Translations under genes and position numbers: made by a program
Assembly (NCBI GenBank): GCA_016648135.1
Contig: JADDOH010007983.1
Location: forward strand, 124,001 to 188,000
Length of the DNA stretch: 64,000 nucleotides
Origin: Agrypnia vestita
Lineage: Eukaryota; Arthropoda; Insecta; Trichoptera; Phryganeidae
Direction of reading: 5' to 3'
The notes under the pieces: generated by a model
What the model was told of the DNA's origin: nothing
Databases searched by the model: none
Seen by the model: only the letters and a program-made list of their open reading frames with translations
Shown: one piece after another, positions 1 through 17,079 of the stretch
Layout: the number at the start of each line of letters is the position of its first letter
Position numbering within the stretch: the stretch's first letter is position 1

Positions 1-5045
<5,045 letters not shown>

Positions 5046-5074
5046 AATTCGTCACCATGATGACATCGAAGTGA
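5046..5074 (+). CDS. Cam: Calmodulin terminal coding exon
   Basis: A 29-nt mini-exon after a TTGCAG acceptor. Joined to the preceding exon (G + AA) it reads E-F-V-T-M-M-T-S-K-stop, the invariant C-terminus of animal calmodulin. It is too short to be found as an open frame by itself, but the phase, the splice signal and the exact peptide make it certain. The stop codon is TGA at 5072-5074; the 3' untranslated region follows directly. Confidence 0.96.
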
Positions 5075-6057
5075 GTTAGCAACGCTTAGATTGTTGTAAA
5101 AAAGAAAAACACATTATTCATGACACACATTAACATCATATTGGACCTGCATTTCTCTAGTGTTTGTGAGGAGGCCAGTCACACCCGACCATTTCCAACT
5201 TTGCGGTGTTTCTCTAATAGACTCTATAACAGATTGGTTTTCCAGAGTGCAAACTGTAAGTGTATATTATAAGTGTGTGTGTTTCTCCCCCTCTGCTCCA
5301 CACGCAGAATGAGTGATTCAACTACTTTATTAAAAGAATACTATAAAGATAATTTTAATTATTTTAACACCATTTTTAATAATTAAGTATGATTAAAAGT
5401 ACGAATACGGAGGAGAGATGTACCCAGCAGTATCATCTTAATTGTGTAAATTTTTTGTAAGATAATGTGTTTCCGGGGGTGGGGGCGGGGGCGGGGGACG
5501 CCCTCCAGCTTATTCCCATATTTCTCTAATTGTTCATTTTAACTCCTAACTTTATATTCGGGGCCGCTGACGTCTCACACCTTCTTCATTCGTTGTATTG
5601 TAAATGTTCTTTTGTTTTCAAAAATATCCAAACTTAGACTAATTAAGGAAAAAATATTTAAAAAATACTTGGAAAAAACATTGAAGAAGAATGCGAGATT
5701 GCGGAGTGCGGCGCGGCCAGTGTGCGGGGGCGTTGAGTGTAATAGTGTTTTAGTTTGGTAAACATTATACATTTTATGGGTAAATAAGATAACATGCATT
5801 ATACGTGTACACTATTCATATTGCTGGTGGATTCAGTACCTCGCGTGCTCTGCTATCTTATATTACTCCACACTGATTCATTCTGTTTATAAATTATACA
5901 AAAGACATACAGAAATAAATGTTTCTTCATTTTTAGGTCAATAATCCCGTGTTTTATTTTATTGATCCCCTACTCTTGACAATCGAATGATTCTAATAAA
6001 ACCGCACAGTATTGCCAACTGTAATCAGTGAAATGCTGCCAAGGTTTACAATCAGTT
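5075..6057 (+). other. Calmodulin 3' UTR / downstream flank
   Basis: No coding potential. A G-rich tract sits at 5475-5497 (listed separately). The first canonical AATAAA hexamer on the sense strand after the stop is at 5914-5919, so a 3' UTR of about 0.85 kb is possible. Long calmodulin 3' UTRs are common in insects, but the real cleavage site cannot be proven from sequence. Confidence 0.45.
5475..5497 (+). promoter_or_regulatory. G-quadruplex motif downstream of calmodulin stop
   Basis: Four runs of five G separated by single bases (T, C, C). This fits the tightest G-quadruplex consensus (runs of at least 3, loops of 1 nt). It lies on the calmodulin sense strand about 400 nt after the stop, so it would be an RNA quadruplex if the 3' UTR reaches it. 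The surroundings are AT-rich, which makes the tract stand out. Confidence 0.6.
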
Positions 6058-6363
6058 CTGTGGGCGAAAGTAACAATTGAAGCAGGGTTTCAGGAGAGCC
6101 AAAACAAAATTTTGGAATTAAGTTTGTTTATGAAATATCTCTTAAAAACATTATTTTTTTGCACGTTCAACCAAGTTGACCAATGTCGTTGTTTCTTGCC
6201 AAATTTTTTAAATAATTAGTGTTTTTTTTTTTTTTAAAAGTCGCATTTTGTTTTATTTTCTGACGCGTGTAATTTTTCCTCGCTAGATATGTATCTAAAC
6301 AACTGCAAACTTAACTCAAAACTCAATTTTATTGACTCATTCGGTTGTTCCTTTGGACCACAG
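6058..6363. mobile_element. TIR element, CTGTGGGCGAAAG family, copy 1
   Basis: About 306 bp bounded by inverted ends: CTGTGGGCGAAAGTAACAA on the left and TTGTTCCTTTGGACCACAG on the right. A second copy at 25174-26032 has the same ends and the same internal landmarks (tatgaaatatctcttaaa, gttgtttcttgccaaatt, aactcaaaact). No coding capacity, so a non-autonomous DNA element (MITE). Superfamily not assigned. Confidence 0.65.
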
Positions 6364-6708
6364 AGTTGTTGACTTTCCCAAACTATACACAAATTATATT
6401 CTTTTTCTTGCTTTATCTGTTTAACATGTACGTTGAGAAGACTGCTGTAACCGTCAATATTTGTTTTCTCATTTGTAAAAAGACACTTATGGCCGTCGTC
6501 AATCAAAAAAAGTTACTCAAGAAAAAAGACTACTAAAGCCACCATGAAATGTTTGGTATATTTAGATTTTGTGTCAAATAAAAAATATAACTACATGAGG
6601 GCGATCTATTACTAGTGAATTTTGTTTCTAAAACTTGGTCCTATTGCAAGGAATCCAATTTTTTTTATTTTATTTTTAATACTATAAAGTATTTTGATGT
6701 CTGTAAAT

Positions 6709-6810
6709 GATTAAAATAAAAGTTCGTTTAAAGCATAGCTTTTACGGAAACATCATTTGATTGGTGGAGAATGCAAAAATCTATGCTTTAAACGAACTTT
6801 TACTTTGATC
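6709..6810. repeat. 102-nt stem-loop, 30-nt arms
   Basis: Arms 6709-6738 and 6781-6810 are inverted copies with 28 of 30 positions matching; the loop is 42 nt. The innermost 21 bp (around GTTCGTTTAAAGCATAG) pair perfectly. It could be a miniature foldback relic or a pre-miRNA-like hairpin; the sequence alone does not decide. Confidence 0.6.
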
Positions 6811-7855
6811 AAACGTGAAACAACCGGCCCACAGAAGATTCAAACTCATTCAGCAATTAATTTTTTTTACATGGTTATTAATGTATTAAAAATAAAGAAT
6901 TTAAATATTTTTATGAGACATCTTTATTAGAGTATTAGTTCTAATGGTAGCTCGATTGTTAACAGTTTCACATGTATCATGCATGACTCACAGGTAGCAG
7001 AGATAATAAAAAAATCTGAAATAAGTTTAATCAATTAAATGACAAGGCCTCTGCCCAATTGAGGAAAATTGGGCGGCAAATGACACAAAATATGCCAATC
7101 ACTTTAAAAGAACCTTGAAAAATGTGCAGTTTTTTGTTTTTTCGGAGTGCACAAATAAATAAACTACAGCCTCCCAATACAGACCACAAACCTGTTTGAC
7201 CGGATGCTACACAATGGCCGCCTCGAGTGAGATGGTGTGCTAAAATTACGTGTGCTTTTAAAATGCTGTTATACAACCGACAATCAGAAGGAAAAAAATT
7301 ATTTAGCTGCTAGCTGGTTTTTTGTTCACACACACATACATTGTAATCTTGTGTGCACAATCTTAATCTTATATTATCATTAACTGGCATTAGAAACAGC
7401 AGCTTGTTAATGCTTTAAGAATATTTTTAGCTGTTAATGCATTTTGAATTTATTGTACTTCTATTTAACTCCACATGTTAAATACCATTTATTTTACAAA
7501 ACTGTAATAACTTTGTGAGGTTAACAATAAATTGGATTAGAGACAATATTCAATGGGGGGTGGGGAATAGTGATGGTATTTTAATTGGTGACACTTATTT
7601 GAGATTTGTAGCTGTTTGATGATTGGCAACTAATTTTTACCAATGCAACGGGCAACCATCGGTACAAGACAACATTTATATCTTAGTTGTCAGTTATCGA
7701 TACAATCAGATACAAATCCCAAATAACTGTACCGTAAATAACCGGTTAAAATAACAGTTTAACCATGACTGCTGGGGAGTGAAATTTTATTTATGTACAT
7801 TGATAACCATATAATCGTGGCTGCGCTGTGTTAGGAATTTGTAAAATAGAAAAGA
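6811..7855. other. AT-rich spacer, no gene seen
   Basis: No convincing open frame, repeat family or RNA gene recognised. Open frames such as 7031-7276 (-) lack any domain. Confidence 0.6.
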
Positions 7856-7990
7856 GCAGCCCTCGTAGTCTAGTGGGCATGACACTATCTTTCACACCAA
7901 GGGTTCCGGGCTCGATTCTTGGTGAGGTTATAATAAAAAACATGATTTACACAAGCTTGGTGTTTTTGCAAAGTAACAACTTCAGTAAAT
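7856..7990 (+). mobile_element. tRNA-derived SINE, copy 1
   Basis: The head (7856-7930) looks like a degenerate tRNA with an A-box-like TAGTCTAGTGGGCATGAC and a B-box-like GGGCTCGATTCTTGG about 40 nt apart. A second copy on the minus strand at 26290-26494 shares the head and the first part of the body (TGATTTAC-CAAGC-TGG). These internal pol III promoter boxes and the shared non-tRNA body are the hallmark of a SINE. Copy 1 is the more decayed. Confidence 0.65.
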
Positions 7991-9153
7991 TTGTCTCTCA
8001 GCATGTGTTAAAATAAAAATTGATCTCAAAATCAATTATCACCCTCCAAATTAATACTATTCTTCACATTAAGCCGCTGTTAATAATCAATTAACTTGAT
8101 TATTGTTTTCCCTCTCTGCGTCTGCGTCTGCATGGTGGTCTGTCTTCTTGAACACTGGTAGTTGCCTTCAAGCAATGTGCTCGGAAAGGTACAAGAAGAG
8201 ATTATAAATTACTGCAAAAGAACTCAAGCAATTATTCCCTCAGGGCTGATGTGTTGACAATAACACAATCAATTGTTTGTCAACAACGCATCAAAGTGGA
8301 CTCCGCAACGGGATCTGCTTTGATGGAAACATGGCAGAAAACTCAAACCGAAAGATTCTGATCAGCCGTCAAAACCTTCACAATTTTAATTAGGATTAAT
8401 CCGCACACATATAACACTAGAAACATGTTCAGTCCGTATTATTTATAAGGTTATCTGCAGGATATTTGTGGTCATGGACATTAGCCACAATGAGGATAAC
8501 TAATGAAAATTTTATTCATGGGCACAGCTACCCAGAATGAAATAATCTTGAAATATTGAGTGTTATTTTTTAATTATAGCCTTCTCAAGTCAGTTCCCTC
8601 TGCAGCTCGGATATCCCCTCCAACTGCCAGTAGCTTCTATGATCTGGCCGGTCCACTAAGATCAGACTCTTTGTAGTTTACCACCCTTACAGTCACCATC
8701 AGCTACTCTTGAGTTATCCACTCTTTGTACAAAATAAATTGAGTATATGTTTCAGACACATTGTGGACAAACAATCGAGAATCCTTTTTTCTTCCAAAAT
8801 TCAGACATGTTACGCATTTTTGTCTAAGAAATTCTATGCTTACATCTCCAGTAACTGCTGATGGGCAAATCCATTATTTTAACTGTGATTGTGTAACCTT
8901 GTTTGAGATTTATTTAATTCAATGCATTTTGTGGTGTTGTAAAAGATGTAGAACGATTTGAAATTTTCAAATTTAAACCACGAAACAAATGCAAATAACA
9001 TTAACAACATGTTTTATTCCAACAAAATCCTACAGAGAAAATTTTACTCATTGCACTAATAAATCAAGAATTTATAGTTTTAATGATATACAATTGCTTC
9101 TTCAATATTAGAAAAATTATTTTATGGTAACATTATTTTAATAATAAAAAAAA
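7991..9153. other. AT-rich spacer, no gene seen
   Basis: No domain-bearing frame or recognised repeat. The frame at 8761-8961 has no protein-like features. Confidence 0.6.
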
Positions 9154-9616
9154 AGTAAGCCATAAAAACCAAGTTTTTACTATACTCTATACTATAAAAT
9201 GTCAGATGTTTTGAGCTTTGATAAGACACTTCATGCTTTGAAGATCAAATCCTAAAAACATTTTGTCAGTCAATTTAGATTTTCGACATTGGTAGTGAAG
9301 TACCTATTATGTATATCGACGGAGTAATCCAAATTTAGAAAATATTCCGCGACGTTATCGGGCCGCCGTTGCTAATCAAACTTTTCTAATTATTCCAATT
9401 TGAAAAAACTAATAAAATTTCTAAAAATCCGAAATTATACTATAATTATTAATTTTTTTAAACGAAAATTTGATAGATCTTCTTGATCGTCGCCACGAGT
9501 CTGCTTGCCAAGTTTCAGCTCGATTGGATCACGGGAAAAGGGTCAAAAATCCATCGATCCAAAGTTTTTGTTGACGGCAAGCAAGCAGACGCCACGAGTT
9601 AATATAAAGGGAGTAA
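9154..9616 (+). mobile_element. GTAACCCATAAAAACC repeat family, copy 1
   Basis: First of seven copies of an unclassified repeat in this window. It begins with GTAAGCCATAAAAACCAAG and ends with GCCACGAG...GGGAGTA. A conserved 3' core carries CTTGATCGTCGCCACGAG, GCTCGATTGGATCACGGG and GATCCAAAG. The tail forms a hairpin because GTCTGCTTGCC is answered by GGCAAGCAAGCAGAC-like sequence. Not coding. This copy has lost the TACTCCCTTTCTT inner end seen in others. Confidence 0.7.
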
Positions 9617-11694
9617 AGAAGACACTATTTCACTAATATTTCATCAATAAATCAACGTGTTTCAATTAGATGTTAATAACAAATGAAATCAATGCATATT
9701 ATAAATAACCGTCCTTTTTTATATATTTTTTTCAAGAATTCCCCTTTTAAATTTGTTTTCACATTAGTTCCTAATAAGTTATTCAACCTCTTTACATTTT
9801 CTTTTTTGTTTATTATGTTCCAATTTTAATGCATGCATTGGTCCCGAAATACGTTGATTTATTAATTAAATCGTGGTGTAAACAAGTGTTTTCTTTTTAT
9901 TACTAATGACATTTTATTACGTTAGAATTCTTTAACATTTGATATGTTGGTTTGATATTTTTGCTTAATATACAATATGTACATTAGGAAATATTTGAGT
10001 GCACACAAGGTGTCATTAGTGAAAGATATTAAGGTGGGCATAATTACGTGATATTTAAAGCGAAAAAAATATATTTTAACCTAACATTAGATTGTTGTTA
10101 AACATATACCTATATACTTTATAAATATTGACATCAATTAACTATATGAAAATATAATAAATAGAATATAGGAATACAAATAATTAATTGGGGACTGATA
10201 AAAGGAGACGTAGTAACTGGTGGAGAGGTGGTTGTGTCGGGAATATTAAGAGAGGAAAGCAGTTTGTGAGTGTTATATTGTTATGCATATTAATACCTGA
10301 ATTCAAATTTCTTTTTATTTCTAAACATGGTTTGAGGATATATATCACGATATTTATGGCTCAATTTTTATTTTTGATATGTATCTAAGAAAACTTTCTG
10401 CAAATGTTAATAGATAGCGCTAGTTTTATTTTAGAAAAAGCTACAGGTTGTTTTTTTAAATATCTGCGGTCGTTACTAGATGGAGCTAGTTGTATTTTAA
10501 AAAGTGCTACGGTAATTTTTTAGTTTAATGAGCCTGGGGCCGCGTCGCATATATCCGACGGAGCGCGACTGTCCCCAGGGGCCGCGTCGGATATATCCGA
10601 CAGGCACAAAATAAATTATTTATCGACGGCCGCGTATCGAATTTGAAAAATGTAATTTTTTCCCAATAGAGAAATCCTGTTGTGACCTGTCGTTCCATTT
10701 TCAATTCAAAAACATCACGGATTATATTTTAAATCAACAATCAAAACAGAAGTTTTTCTGCCGTCAAAATCGTATAGAATTGTCATAGATGGCGCCACGA
10801 TCGCGTGTTGTGCAATCGAAATTCAAACATTCCATCGTCAAGGTCACGCGCAATGTGCGCGGGAAATACGATTTATTTTTTTCGATTTTCGATTTATTTG
10901 TACACGTATATACAAATATATACGATATGTTTTGCGATATTTGTCAGTTTTTGTTGGTTTATGATTCAATTGAATACTAATAGTGATTTATTAACAAAAA
11001 TACACGCAATTTTGTTGCGTTTATTTGAAATATGTGTGTGTGTGAAAGTGTATCATATTTATGTGTTATGAGTGCGATGTCCCGTCGTGTGCCGTGCCGT
11101 GCAACAAAATATATCACACAGAAGAAGATTATTATTATTAATAGTAGTGTTGTCTCTAATAAACAAATAAAAAATTATTATTATTTTTCAGAAAATGTTG
11201 CGCTGGCAACATTATGGAAATTCAAAAAAAGATTTTTTTTTTTACTTAAATGATAAAAAAATCATTGCATTTCGACACTTACGATAAAAGAATATGAATG
11301 TGTGTGTTTTTTTTTTAATTTACGCATGTTTTCATGGTTTTTTCGTAAAAAGAAAAATCACAAAAAATTCAGAAAATTTACGGCCCTTGCCTATATGTTG
11401 CTTTGGAATTTTTAGGCCCTCAACAAGTTAACTTGTTTCATATAATCCGTTATTTATTTCACACAAAGAAACAAACACCCATAACACTACATTAGAAAGA
11501 GCAACTTTTATGACTTGTACATAATAATTGCATATATTAGCTTTTTTCAGTATGCAATTCATTTATTTAATAAATAATAATTCATATAAAAAAATAAATT
11601 TCCTAATTATTGTGAGTTTGTATCAATCGACATGTGCAAAAAAGGAGAAAAAAAAGTTTAGATATGTATCCAATTTTTGATATATATCGGATAC
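9617..11694. other. AT-rich spacer with one palindromic repeat pair
   Basis: Apart from the motif pair at 10544-10601 no feature is supported. Sequence around 10760-10930 is richer in CG dinucleotides than its surroundings, but the frames there are short. Confidence 0.5.
10544..10601. repeat. Repeated 16-bp palindrome GTCGGATATATCCGAC
   Basis: The perfect palindrome GTCGGATATATCCGAC is at 10586-10601 and a one-base variant (GTCGCATATATCCGAC) at 10544-10559. Both are preceded by GGGGCCGCGTCG or a close form. Such GC-rich palindromes in AT-rich DNA are typical of subterminal binding sites in DNA transposons, but no element ends were found. Confidence 0.5.
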
Positions 11695-12044
11695 ACAGGG
11701 TTATTTGGAAAACATTAATAACCTCGCAGGACTATATTCCTGCCTTGATTATGAGTCGAAAATGTTCAAGCTATTATAACCTAATATCAATAGTTAAGGA
11801 GATATGCGACATCAAAGTTTGCATTTTTTTTCAATATTTCTGACTTATTTTTTGTAAAACGTTGGACTATCATTACAGTAACTTATATCGAATACGAAAA
11901 ATTCATTCCCTTCAATACAAGTCAAATAAAAAAATAAAATCCTTCGAATTCGATATTAGGTCATGATAGCTTTAACATTTTCGACTCATAATCAAGGCAG
12001 GAATATAGTCCTGCGAGGTTATTAATGTTTTCCAAATAACCCTG
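11695..12044. mobile_element. ACAGGGTTATTTGG foldback MITE, full copy
   Basis: About 350 bp with inverted ends of roughly 90 bp: ACAGGGTTATTTGGAAAAC on the left and its complement on the right. Both arms include AATAACCTCGCAGGACTATA and CATAATCAAGGCAGGAAT-like sequence in opposite sense. TA flanks both ends. Related copies lie at 18520-19266, 26499-27270, 42574-43190 and 55905-56230, and a part at 31090-31180. No coding capacity. Confidence 0.75.
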
Positions 12045-12065
12045 TATATCAAAAAATCTGATTAT

Positions 12066-12149
12066 TTGATTTTTATTATAAAAATCGAATTTTTTGATTT
12101 TTATTATAAAAATCGGATTTTTTGATTTTTATTATAAAAATCGGATTTT
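12066..12149. repeat. Tandem repeat, 28-bp unit x3
   Basis: The unit TTGATTTTTATTATAAAAAT starts at 12066, 12094 and 12122 with a constant 28-bp period. It directly follows the MITE at 11695-12044. Each unit is itself partly palindromic (ATTTTTATTATAAAAAT). Confidence 0.75.
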
Positions 12150-14707
12150 TTGAACCCTGTTTCTAAACTTTCAAAATTATTTATTTTATTACCTTTACTT
12201 GTGATGGGATGGAGAAGTCTAATGGTACTTGAATGAAAAGAATAATTTTTATTCATGATAAAGTTCACGAATTCAGAAAGTTAATATTAGAATAGCTACG
12301 TCTTGCGATTTATATTTTGTACAGCTACATCTTGCAATGTTGATCTCAAACTATTTATTGTCAAAAAGTATCAGTGATAAGCTGATTGTCATATCCAATA
12401 TCGTTAATGATAGGCAGTAAGAATTTTTGTCATCTCCGACATCCGATTCAGCTTCTGGACCATCAAATCTGGCTCTAATTGTATCAATATCCGCTTCGTT
12501 ATCATCTTACTCCTCCAAACCATCTTTAGACTCGTAATTATCCCTCATGTAAAGATTTATGAAGTCTTTCATCTCAGCATCGGACATATTACTCTTTTTA
12601 TACATCTCATTAAAAATGTTGTATGCATTCACTGTTATATGCACAATGTCAATGTTGCCTTATGTTATGTTGAGTTATCTAAAATGTTATGTTGAGATAT
12701 CTAAAAAATTTTCAGATGTATTTACTATTATGTACATTATGTGATAGTAAATTAAATACATGTAATCTGACAGGTTCATTACCGATGATGTGACGTTGCA
12801 GAGAGATGGAGACAGAGGATACAGTCAACACTTGATTGATTGTAATATTCCAATAAGGCCTTCAGTTTTATAAACAACTTATTAGCCTAATTACTTTAAT
12901 AATTAGTTTTCCATCTATTATTTCACAATCTCAATTCACATTCCATTGTTTGAATGAAGATGATAAGCGGCTTGGCTTGTAAATTTTTACCGTTGATAAT
13001 AGCGTTACAATCTTATACCACTTCCTTTGCATTATAATCTGCAACCAATTAAAAACATAAATCGTTTGAAAATTTTCTCACATTTGCATCTGAATAACGG
13101 ATGTCCTTTTGTCACTGGGAATAATTTGTCTCGCAGCCGTGTTGTTAATTAACATTAAAGTAATGACCAAGCAATTGAATTACCATCCAAATGTTGAATA
13201 CATACAGTAAAACCTTGTTAATTCTAATCCTTATAATGCAAAATTCGCCTTAATTCATAATTTTTTAAGGCCACGAGTCCTAAAATGTTAATTTCATAGT
13301 AGATTAACCCCGATAATTAGAAAACCCTGTAATTCGTAATTCAAAATAATTTTTACCCCTTTGCGCCATAATTCAATACATATTAGTTCACATAATTTGA
13401 ATTTTTTTTTTAAATTTTACGAAATTAAAAAAATATTTAGATTTTTTTCACAGGTGGAACAACAAATATGTTGTGATCTTTCTGTTGGCATAATAAATAT
13501 TACGTTTTCGAAATGATTTCTTTTAAATATTGCAAGAAAAAGACACTATTCTGAATTTTTTTTGGCACCTTGATTTCGAATTAATGGGGATCCGCATAAT
13601 ACGAAATGTTTTTTTGGGTCCCATGAATTTCAAACTAATGAGTATGCAAAGAAGGTTGTTTTTGAAGTTTTACTTCTTCGGGCGCGTTTAGAGTGAAATT
13701 TTAGGATGCAACAAAATGCGCGCATATCATGAAATGGAATATTTTCACGAGTAACTCATTATAGGAGAATTGTCATTGATGGAAATTCTATTTTGTGTTT
13801 ATTATCTTGAGTGCTCTTTTCGGTGCAGAACATGCCTTGACATTACCTGGTTTTTATGTATGCCAAAGAAGTACATATAATTTCTAACACAAGTACATAT
13901 TCTTTTTACCTGTCATTGAAGGTAGAATCGCTGCTGAAATTGGGGACAATTCGCAGTTGTCAATTTAAGAATAAGTTAAGAAGACTGGATTCTCGTGGTC
14001 AAGAGATAATTTATAAAATTGAAGTTTAGAAACATGGTACGTACATACGATACATCAAAATTCTGTTAATAATTTTATTTTTTAAACTGTATTACAATAA
14101 TACTAAAACTCCTAGTAGTTTAGGAGGTAACAAGAAAACAAAAGTCCATATTTTAGTAGCACTTGTCATATTTTTTAAAACAAATGTGGATTTGTATGCA
14201 AATATGCAACGTATTTGTGATTGACTCTCAACTGGACATTTCACATTCTCATATTTAGTAATTGTGCTACTGGCTGTCCAAACAAAGTACCAAACTTGGA
14301 ATATATATTTTCTGTAGATGTACACTGTAGTTGGTAAGGTGGTTTGGATATTATAACATTTTATTGCATGGCAGAAATCCGAAAAAGGTTTGATTTATTA
14401 TTCTCAATTATACCAATAGCACAATTTTTTTTTAAATTGTGATATCCTGCATATTATTGAATTGAAGAGGTCTTGTTGTCTGGAAATCTGGGATCCAAAG
14501 TAATGGGAATGCTCTTGGTTTAATTATCCACACAAATTATTCAATATAACACTACAAATTAGCTCTACAAGATCGTGATTTTGTAATAACAACCGCGCAC
14601 CCTATCTATCTCTCTATCTCCGGTCCCTTTCATGTGCTCTGACAGACGTTTATCCGGTTACATTACAAAAATAAATATAAGCAGAAGTAATGTAGATTTA
14701 ATAATAG
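12150..14707. other. AT-rich spacer, no gene seen
   Basis: No domain-bearing reading frame, RNA gene or recognised repeat. Open frames at 12559-12744 and 14092-14325 look random. Confidence 0.6.
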
Positions 14708-14941
14708 ATCGCACCCCCGCTCAAATAGTGTCACAAATCAAAAAAAAAATGTTTATGTCTGGTATGTTTATAATTTTGACTAATATTACAATGACACTAG
14801 TACCCTCTAGGGACAAACAATTGAACTATATACACATGACACTTTCTGAGACAAGATTTTGAAGTATTGTGAAACAAATGGTGCAATAAAATTGATTTTT
14901 TATTTTTTTGAGTTGTGACACTATTTGAGCGAGGGTGCGAT
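14708..14941. mobile_element. MITE with ATCGCACCC...GGGTGCGAT ends
   Basis: About 234 bp. The left end reads ATCGCACC then CGCTCAAATAGTGTCACAA; the right end is its complement (TTGTGACACTATTTGAGCG then GGTGCGAT), so the terminal inverted repeat is near 35 bp with minor indels. Interior non-coding. Only one copy seen here. Confidence 0.7.
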
Positions 14942-14989
14942 ATGTATAAACCTATAAACAATAACATGAATGCGAGTGAAAAATCAACA

Positions 14990-15165
14990 CATTAAGATGA
15001 TTTAAGCATGTGGAATTTTTAATTGAGAAGAGAATATGGGGCGTGTTATAGGGAACTGGATTAAGATGAACTCGCAAGACCCAACATGATTGGGCAAATC
15101 AAATTAAAAGTTTCAAAAATCGTCGAACATGGATTAGAAGATGTGTGAATGTATCATTTTGAACT
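14990..15165 (+). mobile_element. Decayed RTE-type 3' end (family 1)
   Basis: Conceptual translation still shows L-R-stop-F-K-H-V-E, then RKTQHDWANQI and NRRTWIRRCVNV. These match the RWFGHVERMN, RKTWHDQI and NRRACMRRCMNV blocks of the better-preserved family 1 copies at 29880-30580 and 60418-61048. Several stops and indels, so an old insertion. Confidence 0.6.
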
Positions 15166-17079
15166 CCATTATATTGTGTGGTGGATTCGGATAAAATAGT
15201 ATATTAATCGCTGCTCTTGAAAAAAACAGAATGTCTTGATGCGATGATGATCATTTTCAATGGCAGTAGAATTTTTACCTCAAATTAGATTATTTGCCTA
15301 CATATACCCTCTTGATGTGAAAACACTGAAAATTATCATTTAGATTGGGAACGCCATAATTTTATATTGATCAATGAAGATGTTCTCTACATATCAATAT
15401 TGAATACGATAAGATGAATGTGAACATATTTAAGAATAATAGAGAACAAAAATGAGGGCATTTATAACTATTTTTTATGATCGTATTTATATTAAATTCA
15501 AATAAGCAAAATGTTTTGTACTAGAGTGCCACCACAACTTGGCGTGCGAGGGAGGGCGCGCCTGTCGCGAAACAGAAGTTGCCAGGTTGTGAATGTATTA
15601 CACAATACATAATGTACTGAATGTCCGGTGACCAGTGTCAGAGCCTTCAATATAAATTTGGTCGGGTAACAGCGAACTCCGCTGCGGCCGCTCTATCTGT
15701 CAAGCTGTCAGATGGTAATATCGGTCCATTATTTTTCAGCTTCGCAAAACTTTAATACTTCATTGGCAATTGTTCTTGCACCACCCCGGACTGTTTTGGT
15801 TGTTTTGGACATAATAATTCAGAGTATATTGGTAATCAAGATGTCACAGCTCCCGAGCAAATACAAAATTGTACCGAATTACAGGGCAAGGGGTTACAGC
15901 CGGGTGCGGGCGGGGCGGATTTTAGTTCCAATCTTGCCGCACGCCAAGTTATGTTGGGCAGGCAATATGTCAAAACAGTTTGTCAATATTTCTTAGTTGC
16001 CACTGTATTAAAATAAAATCCAACCTTTTTTTTCTGCCCAAGCAAATAAAGACATTCATGCACCATTTTTCACGTCTAATTCAGATTTTCTCGGCCAAAC
16101 ACAGCTCCCTACTCTCCCGACATAGCTCTGTTTGATATTGGCTATTCTCCAAGCCAAATTACTGAAAGGGGCCTGATTTTAATCAAAAGAAGACTATATG
16201 AAACGTGACAGCTCAGCTGAGAACACCCTTAATAATAAATAAGAGAACCCTGAATAATAAAGGTCTGTAATAAATTGTTAGTAATGCACCATTTTAGTAA
16301 CATAAAATAACAGAGAGCAACATAGGATAAAAATTAATAAATATCGTAAATAAATCAATAATTTTGTAAATCATTAGGTTTAGAAAATTGTTTGAAAACT
16401 TGTTGTTTTTGAAAAAATATTTTGTACGCCATCTGTGAGAAATATATAAAAGTTTTTAAACAGTTTTGTGGGATGCTGTGGTAAATATAATTAATAAATG
16501 TGAAAACATTCTGCAGAGGGCAGTAATAAATTATAAATATTTTCTTTCTTTTCCATTTACTTTTGGGAGGGAAAAGCAACGAAAAGTGAAAGGGTCTTAG
16601 GAAAATTACATTACTATTTTCTTATTTATCTGCTAGAATATATAAATAGATTATGCAAGAATCTTTTAACAAATATATTGAAACTTATCCGTTTTATTGA
16701 CACGTTTTAGTTCAAATGACGTCACCATAATTTTGGCTGTGGATTATCATTGATCGACACAATTAATAAGTAGGTAGGTACTTGCTTACTTTTAAACTAT
16801 CAAAATTCATAGATGGAATAAAAAATGTGTGCCTAATTTATAGACTAGACTGAGATTTGGATTATTACGTATGTTAATTTCATATTCGCTCATATTGCAC
16901 CGAAGAACGCTGAAAAAAAATTATAGTTTTATTGAAAGAAAGAAAAAGACCGAAACATATCAGGTCATTTATTCAGCGCGCACGTATCGGCACATAAAAT
17001 ACATCTTTCGAAATTTTACTTATAATTCTTGAAAGATATCGACACCCGAAAATGGCGCGCAAGACAATAGCGCGCAGAT
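15166..17079. other. Spacer, no gene seen
   Basis: A GC-richer patch at 15530-15960 has CG-rich words (GGGAGGGCGCGCC, GCGGGCGGGGCGG) and inverted bits around GGCGTGCG, which may be an unrecognised element. The frame at 15712-15996 has no domain. Otherwise AT-rich. Confidence 0.5.
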
